Shown: in pieces, positions 25,354-34,773 of the stretch
How positions within the stretch are numbered: position 1 is the first letter of the stretch
How the letters are laid out: each line of letters begins with the position of its first letter
NCBI RefSeq assembly: GCF_003001955.1
Contig: NZ_PVNH01000015.1
Coordinates: 32,889-96,888 of the forward strand
DNA from: Prauserella shujinwangii
Lineage (GTDB): Bacteria; Actinomycetota; Actinomycetes; Mycobacteriales; Pseudonocardiaceae
Direction: 5' to 3'
Length of the DNA stretch: 64,000 bases
Position numbers and translations under genes: made by a program
Notes under the pieces: model-generated
What the model saw: the letters and a program-made list of their open reading frames with translations, nothing else
Databases searched by the model: none
Told to the model about the DNA's origin: nothing

Positions 25354-25432
25354 CCCCAATGTGGCATTCGGTGCGCTGGACGCACCGAATGCCACATTGG
25401 GGAAGCTCACCGCACCCGATGCCACATTGGGG
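25354..25432. repeat. long intergenic palindrome plus third arm
   Basis: Two 22-bp arms, 25354-25375 and 25381-25402, form a perfect inverted repeat around a five-base loop; each arm is built on CGCACCGAATGCCACATT. A third, near-identical copy of the right arm (two differences) follows at 25411-25432. The element lies between the convergent cupin and rtcB genes. It could work as a bidirectional terminator, but the extra copy and sequence style suggest a dispersed repeat family. Confidence 0.8.
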
Positions 25433-25495
25433 GTACGCGGCGGGGCAGGTGGCACGCGGCGGGGCGGGTGGCGCGAGGCGCGCTCGTGCGGCGGC

Positions 25496-26686
25496 TCAAC
25501 CCTTGACGCAGACCACCTGCTTGAGGTGGGCCACGACCTCCACCAGGTCGGTCTGCTCGGCGATGACCGACTCGATGTCCTTGTAGGCGCCGGGGATCTC
25601 GTCCACCACGCCGCCGTCCTTGCGGCACTCCACACCCGCGGTCTGCGCCGCGAGGTCGGCGGCCGTGAACGTCCTGCGCGCCTTCGTCCGCGACATCCGC
25701 CGCCCCGCCCCGTGCGCCGCGGAGCGGAACGACGCCTCGTTGCCGAGCCCCCGCACGAGGTAGGACCCGGTGCCCATGCTGCCCGGGATGATGCCGAGGT
25801 CCCCCGCGGCGGCGCGGATGGCGCCCTTGCGCGTCACCAGCAGCTCCACCCCGTCGTAGGTCTCCTCGGCGACGTAGTTGTGGTGACAGGAGATGGGCTC
25901 GTCGAACCGCACGCCGGGCACCGTGTCGGCGAGCGCGTCCTGCACCAGGGCGACCATCGTCGCGCGGTTGCGGGCGGCGTACTCCTGCGCCCAGAACAGG
26001 TCCCGCCGGTACGCCGCCATCTCGGGCGTCCCGGCGACGAACACCGCGAGGTCGCGATCCGGCAGGTCGGCGTTGTGCGGCAGCCGCGTGGCGATGTCGA
26101 TGTGCCGCTTGGCGAGCTCGTTGCCGATGCCCCGCGACCCCGAGTGCAACATCAGCCACACCCGGCCGTCGTCGGCGCCACCCTGCTCCAGGCACACCTC
26201 GATGAAGTGGTTCCCGCCGCCGAGGCTGCCGAGCTGCCTGCGCGCCCGGTCGCGCAGGTGCCGCACACCCTCGTGCAGGTCGTCGAACGCCGACCAGAAC
26301 GCGTCCCAGCCGACGGCACCCGGCACCCGGCGCGGGTCGACGGGCGTGCGGTGCAGGCCGAACCCGACCGGGACGGCGCGCTCGATCCGCCGCCGCAGCC
26401 GCCCCAGGTCGTCCGGCAGGTCCCCCGCGGTCAGAGAGGTGCGGACCGCAGACATCCCGCAGCCGATGTCCACCCCGACGGCCGCGGGTGACACCGCGTC
26501 CCGCATCGCGATGACGCTGCCGACGGTGGCGCCCTTGCCGAAATGCACGTCCGGCATGACCGCGAGCCCGTGCACCCACGGCAGGTTGGCGACGTTGTGC
26601 AGCTGCCGCATCGCCTGCTCCTCCACCGACCGCGGATCGGTCCACATCCGGATCGGCACCCGTGCGCCGTCGACCGCGGTGCGCAT
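25496..26686 (-). CDS. rtcB: RNA ligase RtcB
   Basis: The 396-aa protein carries the RtcB hallmarks: DIGCGM near residue 90, the GSLGGGNHFIE segment near 163, HSGSRGIG near 195, CHHNYVAEE near 270 and AAHGAGRRMSR with the GMP-accepting His near 333. RtcB joins 2',3'-cyclic phosphate or 3'-phosphate RNA ends to 5'-OH ends, using GTP and Mn2+, in RNA repair or tRNA splicing. Length is normal for the bacterial form. ATG at 26686 is preceded by GGGAGGG. No archease or RtcA gene is adjacent. It is divergent from a LysR regulator with a 148-base gap, but nothing shows that the regulator controls it. Confidence 0.95.
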   Translation of the reverse strand: MRTAVDGARVPIRMWTDPRSVEEQAMRQLHNVANLPWVHGLAVMPDVHFGKGATVGSVIAMRDAVSPAAVGVDIGCGMSAVRTSLTAGDLPDDLGRLRRRIERAVPVGFGLHRTPVDPRRVPGAVGWDAFWSAFDDLHEGVRHLRDRARRQLGSLGGGNHFIEVCLEQGGADDGRVWLMLHSGSRGIGNELAKRHIDIATRLPHNADLPDRDLAVFVAGTPEMAAYRRDLFWAQEYAARNRATMVALVQDALADTVPGVRFDEPISCHHNYVAEETYDGVELLVTRKGAIRAAAGDLGIIPGSMGTGSYLVRGLGNEASFRSAAHGAGRRMSRTKARRTFTAADLAAQTAGVECRKDGGVVDEIPGAYKDIESVIAEQTDLVEVVAHLKQVVCVKG

Positions 26687-26834
26687 CGGCCCTCCCTCGT
26701 CACTCGCTCTACAGTGGACGAACGTCATTCTGCTGCCGGGGGAACCGGGCCGCGACCGGTTTATCCCGGCCCCTCCCGGCCCAGCGTACGTTCGGCTGTT
26801 CCCCTCCAGCATCGGCGAGCTCTACTGTCGGTAC

Positions 26835-27794
26835 ATGCAGCTGGAGCTCCGCCATCTGAAGGCCGTCTGCGCGATCGCGGAGGCGGGCAGTGTGTCGAAG
26901 GCCGCGTCGGTGCTGGGCCTGGCACAGCCCGCGCTCAGTGCACAGCTGACCCGGATCGAGTCCGCGCTCGGCGGCTGCCTGTTCGAGCGCGACCGGCGCG
27001 GGGCGCGCCCCACCGCGCTCGGCGAGCTGGTCCTGGCCAGGGCGCGGGTGCTGCTGCCGGTGATGTCGGAGCTGCAGCAGGAGGCCCGCCGGTTCGCCGG
27101 GGAGGCCGAGACCGTCGGCCGGTTCCGGATCGGGTCGACCGGCTGCCCGTTCCTCACCGGGTTCGTGCGCAGGCTGGAGGAGCGGTTCCCCACCGCGCTC
27201 GTCACCACGCACTCGTCGTGGTCCGCGGACGAGCTCGCCGGGCTGGTGGCGCAGGGCCGCGCGGACTTCGTGCTCGCGGGCGTCTGCGGCGATGCCGCCC
27301 CGCCCCGCGTCGAGGGACTGGTGTGGTGCACGGTGTCGGCGGACCCGGTGTTCGTCCTGCTGCCCGAGGATCATCCGTGCGCGCGGCTGGACGAGGTGGA
27401 CCTGCGCGCGCTCGCCGACGTGAAGTGGGCCGTGACCCCGGGCGACGGGTGCTTCGAGACCTGCTTCGCCACGGCCTGCGCCCGCGCGGGGTTCACTCCG
27501 GCCGCCATCTACGAGGTCGACGCCGTCAGCTGCATCGAGCTCGCGCACAGCGGCTCCGCCGTCGCCCTGTGCCAGCCGATGTTCCGGCAGACCGCCGGAC
27601 TGGTCGCCGCCCCCATCGCGGGCGCGCCGCTCATGTGGCGGCACGTCCTGGGCTGGCACGCGCGGTCGCCGGTGGCGGCGCTGGCCGATCGCGTCGTGCG
27701 GCACGCGAAGGCCGCCCACGCCGACGTGCTCGGCCGCAACCCACGGTACCCGGCCTGGCTCGCGCGGCACCCGAGGTTCGCTCCGGTCGCCTGA
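26835..27794 (+). CDS. LysR family transcriptional regulator
   Basis: The 319-aa protein has the winged HTH at its N-terminus (ELRHLKAVCAIAEAGSVSKA, about residues 4-23, then LGLAQPALSAQLTRIE) and a LysR substrate-binding domain from about residue 90. It is divergent from rtcB and is followed, 189 bases later, by the secreted protease gene. The ATG at 26835 has no strong ribosome binding site, so the transcript may be leaderless or weakly translated. LysR proteins usually act on a divergent gene and bind a small molecule; target and inducer are unknown here. Confidence 0.9.
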   Translation: MQLELRHLKAVCAIAEAGSVSKAASVLGLAQPALSAQLTRIESALGGCLFERDRRGARPTALGELVLARARVLLPVMSELQQEARRFAGEAETVGRFRIGSTGCPFLTGFVRRLEERFPTALVTTHSSWSADELAGLVAQGRADFVLAGVCGDAAPPRVEGLVWCTVSADPVFVLLPEDHPCARLDEVDLRALADVKWAVTPGDGCFETCFATACARAGFTPAAIYEVDAVSCIELAHSGSAVALCQPMFRQTAGLVAAPIAGAPLMWRHVLGWHARSPVAALADRVVRHAKAAHADVLGRNPRYPAWLARHPRFAPVA

Positions 27795-27983
27795 CGCCGA
27801 CCGCCCCGGCGGCGCCATCACCGGACGGTATGACCCAGTTGGTATTACCGCCGCGCCCTTCGCGGCCCTTACGTTGCGGTGGCCCCGCGGACACGCACCG
27901 TACCCGGCAGCGTCCGTGGGGTGCCGGCGGCGTCTCCCCCGCGCCTCCGGCAACCCTGCATCCCCACGAAGGAGACAACCCCC

Positions 27984-29489
27984 ATGCCTCCAAGACCACT
28001 CCACGCAGTGCGCACGGCGGTGCTGGCCGCCGCGCTCGCCGTCGCGGGCACCCTTCCCGTGACGCTGGCGAACGCCAGCGCCGCCGACTCTCGGACCGAG
28101 GACGGCGGCGCCCCGGTCGACGTCTCCGCCGAGCTGCTCACCGCGCTCGACCGCGACCTCGGGCTCGACGCGCGCGAGGCGCGCGCCCACTTCGCCGCGC
28201 AGGACCGCGCGGGACGGACGGAGGAACTGCTGCGCGAGACACTCGGCTCCAGCTTCGCGGGCGGCTGGCTGCCCCGCGGCGGCCACAAGCTGGTCGTGGG
28301 GGTCACCGACCCCGCCGACGCGGCGCCGGTCCGCGCCGCGGGGGCCGAGCCGCGCGTGGTCGAGCACAGCGAGGCCGAACTGAGCCGGGCCGTGGCGACG
28401 CTCGACTCCCACCGGGCGAAGGCGCCGAGGGCCGTCGTCGGCTGGTACCACGACCTGCCCGCCAACGCGGTGGTGCTGCAGACCAAGCCGGGCGGCGAGG
28501 CGGCCGCCGAGCGGTTCCTCGCCGACGCCGGGGTGGACACCACGATGGTGCGCGTCCGCCGCACCCACGAGTCACCGCGGCCGCTGTACGACGTGCGCGG
28601 CGGCGACGCCTACTACATCGGCAGCGGCAGCCGCTGCTCGATCGGGTTCTCCGTCAACGGCGGGTTCGTCACCGCGGGGCACTGCGGCAACACCGGCCAG
28701 TCGACCTCGGGCCACAACCGGGTCGCGCAGGGCACCTTCCGCGGCTCGTCGTTCCCCGGCAACGACTACGCGTGGGTGGCGACCAACTCCAACTGGACGC
28801 CGCGGCCGGTCGTGAACAACTACGCGGGCGGCACCGTGACCGTGGCGGGCTCCCAGGAGGCACCGGTCGGGTCGGCGGTGTGCCGGTCCGGCTCCACCAC
28901 GGGCTGGCACTGCGGCACCATTCAGGCCCGCAACGCCTCCGTGACCTACCCGCAGGGCACGGTCAGCGGCCTGATCCGGACCAGCGTGTGCGCCGAGCCG
29001 GGTGACTCCGGCGGCTCGCTGCTGGCCGGCAACCAGGCACAGGGCGTGACCTCCGGCGGCTCCGGCAACTGCCGGTCCGGTGGCACGACCTACTTCCAGC
29101 CGGTGAACGAGATCCTGCAGGCGTACGGGCTGTCGCTGCTGACCAGCGGCGGTGGCGGCGGCAACCCGCCCGGTGACGCGTGCGAGGGCGCGGAGTCGAC
29201 CTACCGCGGCTCGCTGTCCTCGGGCAACGTGGCATACCAGCCGGACGGCAGCTACTACCAGGCGACCGCGTCCGGTACCCACAGCGGCTGCCTCGCCGGG
29301 CCCTCCGGTACGGACTTCGACCTGTACCTGCAGAAGTGGAACGGCTCGGCCTGGGCGACCGTCGCGTCCGGCACGACGCCTAGCAACAACGAGCAGGTGA
29401 GCTACTCGGGCACGGCCGGCTACTACCGGTTCGTGGTGCACGCCTACAGCGGCTCCGGCAGCTACACCCTCGGGGTCACCACCCCCTGA
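27984..29489 (+). CDS. secreted alpha-lytic-type serine protease (S1E)
   Basis: The 501-aa precursor has a signal peptide (1-35), a long pro-region of about 170 residues typical of streptogrisins, and a chymotrypsin-fold domain with the triad H in TAGHC, D in GNDYAWV and S in GDSGGS. Paired cysteines (SRCS...GHC, CRSG...HC, CAEPG...NC) match streptogrisin disulfides. A Gly-rich linker (about residue 395) leads to a C-terminal beta-sandwich of about 100 residues resembling the PPC (prepeptidase C-terminal) domain. The ATG follows GAAGGAG. The pro-region normally folds and then is cleaved off outside the cell. Confidence 0.95.
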   Translation: MPPRPLHAVRTAVLAAALAVAGTLPVTLANASAADSRTEDGGAPVDVSAELLTALDRDLGLDAREARAHFAAQDRAGRTEELLRETLGSSFAGGWLPRGGHKLVVGVTDPADAAPVRAAGAEPRVVEHSEAELSRAVATLDSHRAKAPRAVVGWYHDLPANAVVLQTKPGGEAAAERFLADAGVDTTMVRVRRTHESPRPLYDVRGGDAYYIGSGSRCSIGFSVNGGFVTAGHCGNTGQSTSGHNRVAQGTFRGSSFPGNDYAWVATNSNWTPRPVVNNYAGGTVTVAGSQEAPVGSAVCRSGSTTGWHCGTIQARNASVTYPQGTVSGLIRTSVCAEPGDSGGSLLAGNQAQGVTSGGSGNCRSGGTTYFQPVNEILQAYGLSLLTSGGGGGNPPGDACEGAESTYRGSLSSGNVAYQPDGSYYQATASGTHSGCLAGPSGTDFDLYLQKWNGSAWATVASGTTPSNNEQVSYSGTAGYYRFVVHAYSGSGSYTLGVTTP

Positions 29490-29560
29490 CAGCCGCTCGT
29501 CCTCCCGGGTGGCGCGCCGTGGCCACCGGCGCGCCACCCGGGCACCACCCAGCCTCCGCG

Positions 29561-29619
29561 CAGGCAGTGAAGGCCACCTTCAGTGCGTTGAACGCAGTGA
29601 AGGTGGCCTTCACTGCCTG
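29561..29619. repeat. 59-bp intergenic palindrome / terminator
   Basis: Arms of 27 bp (29561-29587 and 29593-29619) form an inverted repeat with one mismatch around TTGAA; the core is GTGAAGGTGGCCTTCACT. It lies between the convergent protease and GH31 genes and includes the last codons and stop of GH31. It would be a strong bidirectional terminator, and its repetitive style matches a dispersed family. Confidence 0.8.
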
Positions 29620-31628
29620 TCCGGGAAAGGCTCGGCCACCGGGACGTCGGCCCCCGCGCGCAGGAACACCGGGATGCGCTCCAGCGGGGCGTCCGCCTCC
29701 ACCACGGTGCCGCCCTCGTGGACCTCGCCCGTCCCGGCGTCGGTCCACGTGGTGCCGCGCGGCAGGTACACCGAGCGGCTGCGGGCGCCCGGCTCCAGCA
29801 CCGGCGCCACCAGCACGTCCGGGCCGAGCAGGAACTCGGAGTCCACGTCCCAGGTGGCGGCGTCACCGGGGAAGTCGACGAACAGCGGCCGCATGGGCGG
29901 CACCCCGGTCTCGTGCGCGACCCGCATCTGCGCGAGCAGGTACGGCCGCAGCCGCTCGCGCAGGGCGAGGGTGCGCCGGATCAGCTCCAGCGCCCGCTCG
30001 CCGTAGGACCACACCTCGTTCGGCCCGCCGGTCATCTCCGGGCCGAACGGCGTCCTCGGCTCGCGGACCCCGTGCAGCCGGAACAGCGGGCAGAAGGCGC
30101 CGTAGGAGAACCAGCGGACCATCAGCTCGCGGTACTCCTCCGACTCCGGGTCGCCGCCGTGGAAGCCACCGATGTCGGTCGTCCACCAGGGGATGCCGGA
30201 CAGCGCGATGTTCAGCCCCGCCCGCACCTGCGCCCGCAGCGACTCCCACGTGGCCGGGATGTCGCCGGACCACACGGCGGCGCCGTACCGCTGGCTGCCC
30301 GCCCACGCCGACCGGGACAGCAGCACCACGTCCCCGTCGCCCTCGGCGAGCGCGCCCTCGTGGAAGGTCCGCGCGTTGGCCATCGGGTACAGGTTCGCCA
30401 CCTCCGTGCCGGGTCCCGCGGCGAAGCTGAGGTTGTGCGGGTGGCCCGGCTGCAGCTCCGGCTCGCATCCGTCGAGCCAGAACGCGCGCACCCCGAGGTC
30501 GTAGTAGCCCCGCCGCACCCGGTCCCAGACGAACTCGCGGGCCCTGGGCTCGGTCGGGTCGTAGAAGGCGACCGGCATCTCGACGCCCATGCCCTTGTCG
30601 TGCCATGGCGCGTGCAGCGGGACGCCCTGCTCGGTGGCCACGAGCAGACCCGCGTCGCGCATCGCGGCGTAGTTCTCGCTCAGCGGGCTGACCGTGGGCC
30701 ACACCGACACGAGCAGCCGTACCCCGAGCTCCGCCAGCTCCGCCAGCATGCCCTGCGGGTCGGGCCACTCGGCGGGGTCGAACCGCCAGTCGCCCAGGTG
30801 CGTCCAGTGGAAGAAGTCCACGACGATCACCGACAGCGGCAGCCCCCGGCGGCGGTGTTCCCGCACGACGGACAGCAACTCGTCCTGGCTGCGGTAGCGC
30901 AGCTTCGACTGCCAGAAGCCGCTCGCCCACTCGGGCAGCATCGGCGCGTGCCCGGTGGCGTCGGCGTAGCGGGACAGGATGTCGGCCGGGGTGTCCCCGG
31001 CCGTCACCCAGTAGTCGAGCTGCCTGGCGCTGTCGGCGACCCAGCGGGTGCCGTTCTCGGCGAGCTCCACCCGCCCCGTGGCCGGCAGGTTCCACAGGAA
31101 CCCGTAGCCGCGGCTGGACACCAGGAACGGAATCGACACCTCGCCGTTGCGCTGCACCAGGTCGAGCACCATGCCCTTCTGGTCGAGCCTGCCGTGCGGA
31201 TGCTGGCCGAGCCCGAACAGGCGCTCCCCCGGGTAGGCGCGGAACCGCTGCTCCAGCCGGGAGTAGCCACCGCCGTGTGGCTGGAACAGGCGGGCGCCCG
31301 GCCACCAGAAGTGCGCCCGCTGCTCGGCGAGCAGCTCCTCCCCGGTGGCGGTGCGCAGGAACCGCAGCACCGGGGTCACCCCGGTGTCGGTCGGCACCAG
31401 CTCGACCACCCCGGTGAGGGCGCCGTTGACGATCCGGCCGGTCTCCTCGGCCACCTCGATGTCCACATCGGACGGCTTGGCCGCGAGCAGCGCGCCGGGG
31501 ACGTCGTCGGCGACGCCGTGCCTGCCCACCCGGACCCGCAGGCTGTCGGCTCCCCACGGCTCGATCCGAATGACCTCGTGGCGCACGCGCACCTCGAGTG
31601 CCTGCCCGCCGTCGCGGCTTTCGATCAT
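29610..31628 (-). CDS. GH31 glycoside hydrolase (alpha-xylosidase-like)
   Basis: The 672-aa protein has an N-terminal beta domain, then the GH31 barrel. The nucleophile is the Asp of FWLDGCEPE near residue 385 and the acid/base is the Asp of WSGDIPATWE near 445; SVIVVDFFHWTHLGDW and GIPWWTTDIGGF are also family signatures. The phenylalanine-rich substrate loop and its partner genes favour alpha-xylosidase (YicI-like) rather than alpha-glucosidase, but the distinction is an inference. No signal peptide is present, so it acts on sugars already imported. ATG at 31628 follows AAGGAG. It is the last gene of the operon that begins with the binding protein. Confidence 0.93.
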   Translation of the reverse strand: MIESRDGGQALEVRVRHEVIRIEPWGADSLRVRVGRHGVADDVPGALLAAKPSDVDIEVAEETGRIVNGALTGVVELVPTDTGVTPVLRFLRTATGEELLAEQRAHFWWPGARLFQPHGGGYSRLEQRFRAYPGERLFGLGQHPHGRLDQKGMVLDLVQRNGEVSIPFLVSSRGYGFLWNLPATGRVELAENGTRWVADSARQLDYWVTAGDTPADILSRYADATGHAPMLPEWASGFWQSKLRYRSQDELLSVVREHRRRGLPLSVIVVDFFHWTHLGDWRFDPAEWPDPQGMLAELAELGVRLLVSVWPTVSPLSENYAAMRDAGLLVATEQGVPLHAPWHDKGMGVEMPVAFYDPTEPRAREFVWDRVRRGYYDLGVRAFWLDGCEPELQPGHPHNLSFAAGPGTEVANLYPMANARTFHEGALAEGDGDVVLLSRSAWAGSQRYGAAVWSGDIPATWESLRAQVRAGLNIALSGIPWWTTDIGGFHGGDPESEEYRELMVRWFSYGAFCPLFRLHGVREPRTPFGPEMTGGPNEVWSYGERALELIRRTLALRERLRPYLLAQMRVAHETGVPPMRPLFVDFPGDAATWDVDSEFLLGPDVLVAPVLEPGARSRSVYLPRGTTWTDAGTGEVHEGGTVVEADAPLERIPVFLRAGADVPVAEPFPDRQ

Positions 31629-31668
31629 GCGTGAACTCCTTGGGTGAGAGAGGGAAACGGAACGCGGG

Positions 31669-32496
31669 TCATTCCTTGACCGCACCGCCGGTGACGCCGG
31701 CGACGACGTAGCGCTGCGCGATGACGAGCAGGATGGCCGCGGGGACCGACGCCAGTACCGCCGTGGCGAGCACCGCGTTCCAGTCGGCGCTCTGGTTGCC
31801 GATGAAGCGGTAGATCCCGACGGTGATCGGCTCGATCGACCGGCCCGTCGTCAGCGTGACCGCGAACAGGAAGTCCGCCCACGCGAACAGGAACGAGAAC
31901 AGCCCCGCGGTGACCATCGCGTTGCGGCTGACCGGCACGATGATCGACCGGAAGGTGCGCCAGTAGCTCGCCCCGTCGACGCGGGCCGCCTCGGTCAGCT
32001 CCCGGGGAATGGCGAGCATGAACGCGCGCAGCACCAGGATCGCGAACGGGATGGTGGCCGTCGAGTCGGCCAGGATCAGCCCGAGATAGTCGTCGATGAG
32101 GCCGAGGTCGGAGAACACCGCGTACAGCGAGTTGGCCATCACGATGCCCGGGATCATCTGCACGATCAGCAGCGCGAAGATCAGCGGCTGGGCACCGCGG
32201 AAGCGCAGCTGCGCCAGCGCGTACGAGGCGGGCAGCGCGATCACCAGCGACACCAGCACGGTGCCCCCGGCGACGACCAGGCTGTCCAGCAGCGGCCCGC
32301 CCTGCGTCGACAGCGCCTTGCGGTAGCCGTCGAACGTGCCGTCGACCGGCAGCCAGTCCGGGTTCGGCCGCAGCAGCGCTCCGCCCGGCTGCAGCGACGC
32401 GTTGATCATCCAGTAGAGCGGGAACAGCAGGACCACCACGATGACCACACCGGCCGCCGTGCGCAGCCACCCGCTCGCCGTGCGCGTGCCCCTCAT
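31669..32496 (-). CDS. sugar ABC transporter permease (MalG type)
   Basis: This 275-aa protein has six membrane helices and the EAA loop ELTEAARVDGASYWRTF near residue 190, the docking site for the ATPase. It is the second of two permeases of a carbohydrate importer of the CUT1 class. Its start overlaps the stop of the first permease in ATGA. No ATPase gene lies in the operon; CUT1 importers of actinomycetes often share the multi-system ATPase MsiK encoded elsewhere, which would explain the absence. Confidence 0.93.
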   Translation of the reverse strand: MRGTRTASGWLRTAAGVVIVVVLLFPLYWMINASLQPGGALLRPNPDWLPVDGTFDGYRKALSTQGGPLLDSLVVAGGTVLVSLVIALPASYALAQLRFRGAQPLIFALLIVQMIPGIVMANSLYAVFSDLGLIDDYLGLILADSTATIPFAILVLRAFMLAIPRELTEAARVDGASYWRTFRSIIVPVSRNAMVTAGLFSFLFAWADFLFAVTLTTGRSIEPITVGIYRFIGNQSADWNAVLATAVLASVPAAILLVIAQRYVVAGVTGGAVKE

Positions 32497-33452
32497 GTTC
32501 CCGCCTCCGCGATCGAGGACCGGGCCGACCGCAGGTAGAACAACCCGAACACGGTCGCGACCAGGACGAGCAGGTTGCTCACCGCGGCGCCCTCACCGAA
32601 GGCGAAGCCGCCCCCGAAGGACAGGTGGTACGACCAGGTGGTCAGGGTCTGGGTCGCGTTCGCCGGACCGCCCCCGGTGACGACCATGATCACGTCGAAG
32701 ACCTTGATGGTGTAGACCAGCCCGAGCATCAGCACCACGGCCGTGACCGGCCGCAGCAGCGGCCAGGTGACATGCCGGAACCGCTGCCACGGCCCGGCGC
32801 CGTCGAGCGCCGCGGCCTCGTACAGCGACTGCGGGATGGCCCGCAGCCCGCCGTGCAGGATCACCAGGTTGAACGGGATCCCGATCCAGATGTTCACGAT
32901 GATCACCGCGGGCAGGGCCCAGCCGGGGTCGGTCAGCCACGGGGTCGGCCCGTCGGCCAGGCCCACGGCACGCAGGGCCGCGTTGATCACCCCGTGGTCC
33001 TGGTCGAGCATCCACCGCCAGACCGCGCCGCTGACCACCAGCGGCAGCAGCCACGGCAGCAGCAACAGCGAGCGCAGCAGCCCGCCTGCCGGGAACCGGC
33101 CCGCGAAGAACAGGGCCAGCGCCAGCCCGATGCCGAACTGGAAGGCGATGGAGCCCACCGTGAAGACCACGGTGTTGACGACCGCCTCGGTGAACAACGG
33201 GTCGCGCAGCACGGCCGCGTAGTTCTCCCAGCCGACGAACGGCGCCTCCCCGGTGTAGAACGAGCGGACCGTGTAGTCGCGCAGGCTCATCGAGACGTTG
33301 TTCACCAGCGGATAGCCGAAGAACAGCACCACGTAGGCGAGCACGGGCACCAGGAAGGCCAGCGCCACCCACCGCTGGCGGCCCGTGCCGCGCCTCCTCC
33401 GGCGCGGCACGGGTGCCGCCGTCTCGGCGGGTCGCTGCGCGACCACCGTCAC
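32493..33452 (-). CDS. sugar ABC transporter permease (MalF type)
   Basis: The 319-aa protein has a basic N-terminus, six helices and the EAA loop YEAAALDGAGPWQRF near residue 225. It is the first permease of the importer; its start overlaps the binding protein stop and its end overlaps the second permease, so all three are translated together. Upstream of the binding protein lies a LacI operator, so expression is expected only when the sugar is present. Confidence 0.93.
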   Translation of the reverse strand: MTVVAQRPAETAAPVPRRRRRGTGRQRWVALAFLVPVLAYVVLFFGYPLVNNVSMSLRDYTVRSFYTGEAPFVGWENYAAVLRDPLFTEAVVNTVVFTVGSIAFQFGIGLALALFFAGRFPAGGLLRSLLLLPWLLPLVVSGAVWRWMLDQDHGVINAALRAVGLADGPTPWLTDPGWALPAVIIVNIWIGIPFNLVILHGGLRAIPQSLYEAAALDGAGPWQRFRHVTWPLLRPVTAVVLMLGLVYTIKVFDVIMVVTGGGPANATQTLTTWSYHLSFGGGFAFGEGAAVSNLLVLVATVFGLFYLRSARSSIAEAGT

Positions 33453-34684
33453 GACCGGCCCACCTCCCGCTGGGCCGCGGCCAGCGCCTCCTGCGGAGAC
33501 CGCTCGCCGGCCAGGGCGGCCTGCAGCGCGGTGGCGAGCGCCTGCGACACCTTCGGGTAACGCTCACCCAGCTCGGCGGTGCGGGACCGGGCGGTCTCCA
33601 CCTCGGTGACGAACGGCCGCATCGCGGGGTTGTCCCGCGCGAACTTCTCCGCGGTCGCCTTCCTGGAGGGCACGTAGGCGTGCGCGGTGTCCCACGCGAG
33701 CATGTTCTCCTCCGCCAGGATGCACTTCAGCACCTCCGCGGCGGCCTGCTGCCGGTCGGCGCCGGTGGCCGGGATGGCCCCGACCTCGCCGCCGAGGGCG
33801 ACCACCGGGTCGGTGCCGGCCTCCGGCGCCGGGACGGGCACGACGCCGTAGTCGAGGCCCTGCTCCTCGTCGAGCCGGGCGAGGTTCCAGGAGCCGTTGA
33901 TCATCATCGCGGCGTTGCCCGCGACGAACTGGTCGGCGACGTCGTTCTGGTTCCAGTTCAGCACCGACTTCGACGCCGCGCCGGAGTCGACCAGCTCCGT
34001 GACGAAGCGCAGCGCCTCCACGGCCTCCGGGGAGTCGAGCGCGGACAGTTCGGCGCCGTTGCTCCAGAAGAACGGCAGGAACTGCCAGGTGCCCTCCTCG
34101 GACGGGATCGCCGAGAACGCGAGCCCGTACTTGCCGCCACCCGACAGCTTCCGCGCGGCGGTGGCGAGGTCCTGCCACGTCCGCGGGGGTTCGACGCCCG
34201 CCTCGGCGAGCAGCTTCTCGTTGTAGATCAGCGCGAGCCCGTTGACGCCGGGTGCGAGCCCGTAGACCTCGCCCTCGTAGGTGCCCGCCTTGATGATGCT
34301 GTCGTAGTAGCCGTCGATGGAGATCCCGTAGTCGGTGAGCGGCGTGAGCGCGCCGGTGCTGGCGATCTGCTGCAGCGTCGGGTTGTCGGTGAACACCAGG
34401 TCGGGCAGGGTCCGCGAGCTGGCGTCCTTGAGGATCTTCGGCAGCATCTGGTCGGTCGGCACCGTCTGCCGGTTGATCGTGATGCCGGTCTCCCGCGAGC
34501 AGGTGTCGAGGATCTGCTGCCAGGCGCGGCTGCCCTGCTGGTCGGCGTAGTAGTCGAGTTCGGAGATCTCCCCCGCAGGCTCGCCGGACGACTCCGTCGC
34601 GGGGCTCGGCCCGCAGGCCGTGACCACCAGCATCGCGGTCGCCGCGACGCTGCCGAGAACGAGGTGTCGAGCCACTCTGCTCAT
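33449..34684 (-). CDS. sugar-binding lipoprotein of an ABC importer
   Basis: The 411-aa protein begins with a lipoprotein signal peptide whose lipobox is VVTAC (Cys near residue 24). The mature domain has the extracellular solute-binding protein family 1 pattern, with GLAPGVNGLALIYNEKLL near residue 145 and a conserved ASKSVLNWNQND region. It would capture an oligosaccharide outside the membrane. The adjacent GH31 and GH3 enzymes suggest a xyloside or xyloglucan-derived ligand. It is the first gene of a four-gene operon (binding protein, two permeases, GH31) with a palindromic operator 37 bases upstream of the start. Confidence 0.93.
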   Translation of the reverse strand: MSRVARHLVLGSVAATAMLVVTACGPSPATESSGEPAGEISELDYYADQQGSRAWQQILDTCSRETGITINRQTVPTDQMLPKILKDASSRTLPDLVFTDNPTLQQIASTGALTPLTDYGISIDGYYDSIIKAGTYEGEVYGLAPGVNGLALIYNEKLLAEAGVEPPRTWQDLATAARKLSGGGKYGLAFSAIPSEEGTWQFLPFFWSNGAELSALDSPEAVEALRFVTELVDSGAASKSVLNWNQNDVADQFVAGNAAMMINGSWNLARLDEEQGLDYGVVPVPAPEAGTDPVVALGGEVGAIPATGADRQQAAAEVLKCILAEENMLAWDTAHAYVPSRKATAEKFARDNPAMRPFVTEVETARSRTAELGERYPKVSQALATALQAALAGERSPQEALAAAQREVGRS

Positions 34685-34720
34685 GTGTCTGCTCCTTCGC
34701 GGACTGCCTTCCGAGCACCT

Positions 34721-34734
34721 TCGAAGCGCTTCGA
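34721..34734. promoter_or_regulatory. LacI operator 1 (sugar importer operon)
   Basis: TCGAAGCGCTTCGA is a perfect 14-bp palindrome in the 89-base gap between the LacI gene end and the binding protein start. The CG core and symmetry are those of LacI/CcpA-type operators, and the same sequence recurs at 35811 and 35987. Confidence 0.75.
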
Positions 34735-34773
34735 TTGCGATTCAGTTGTGCGGGCCCCGCGCAGGGGCCGTTC

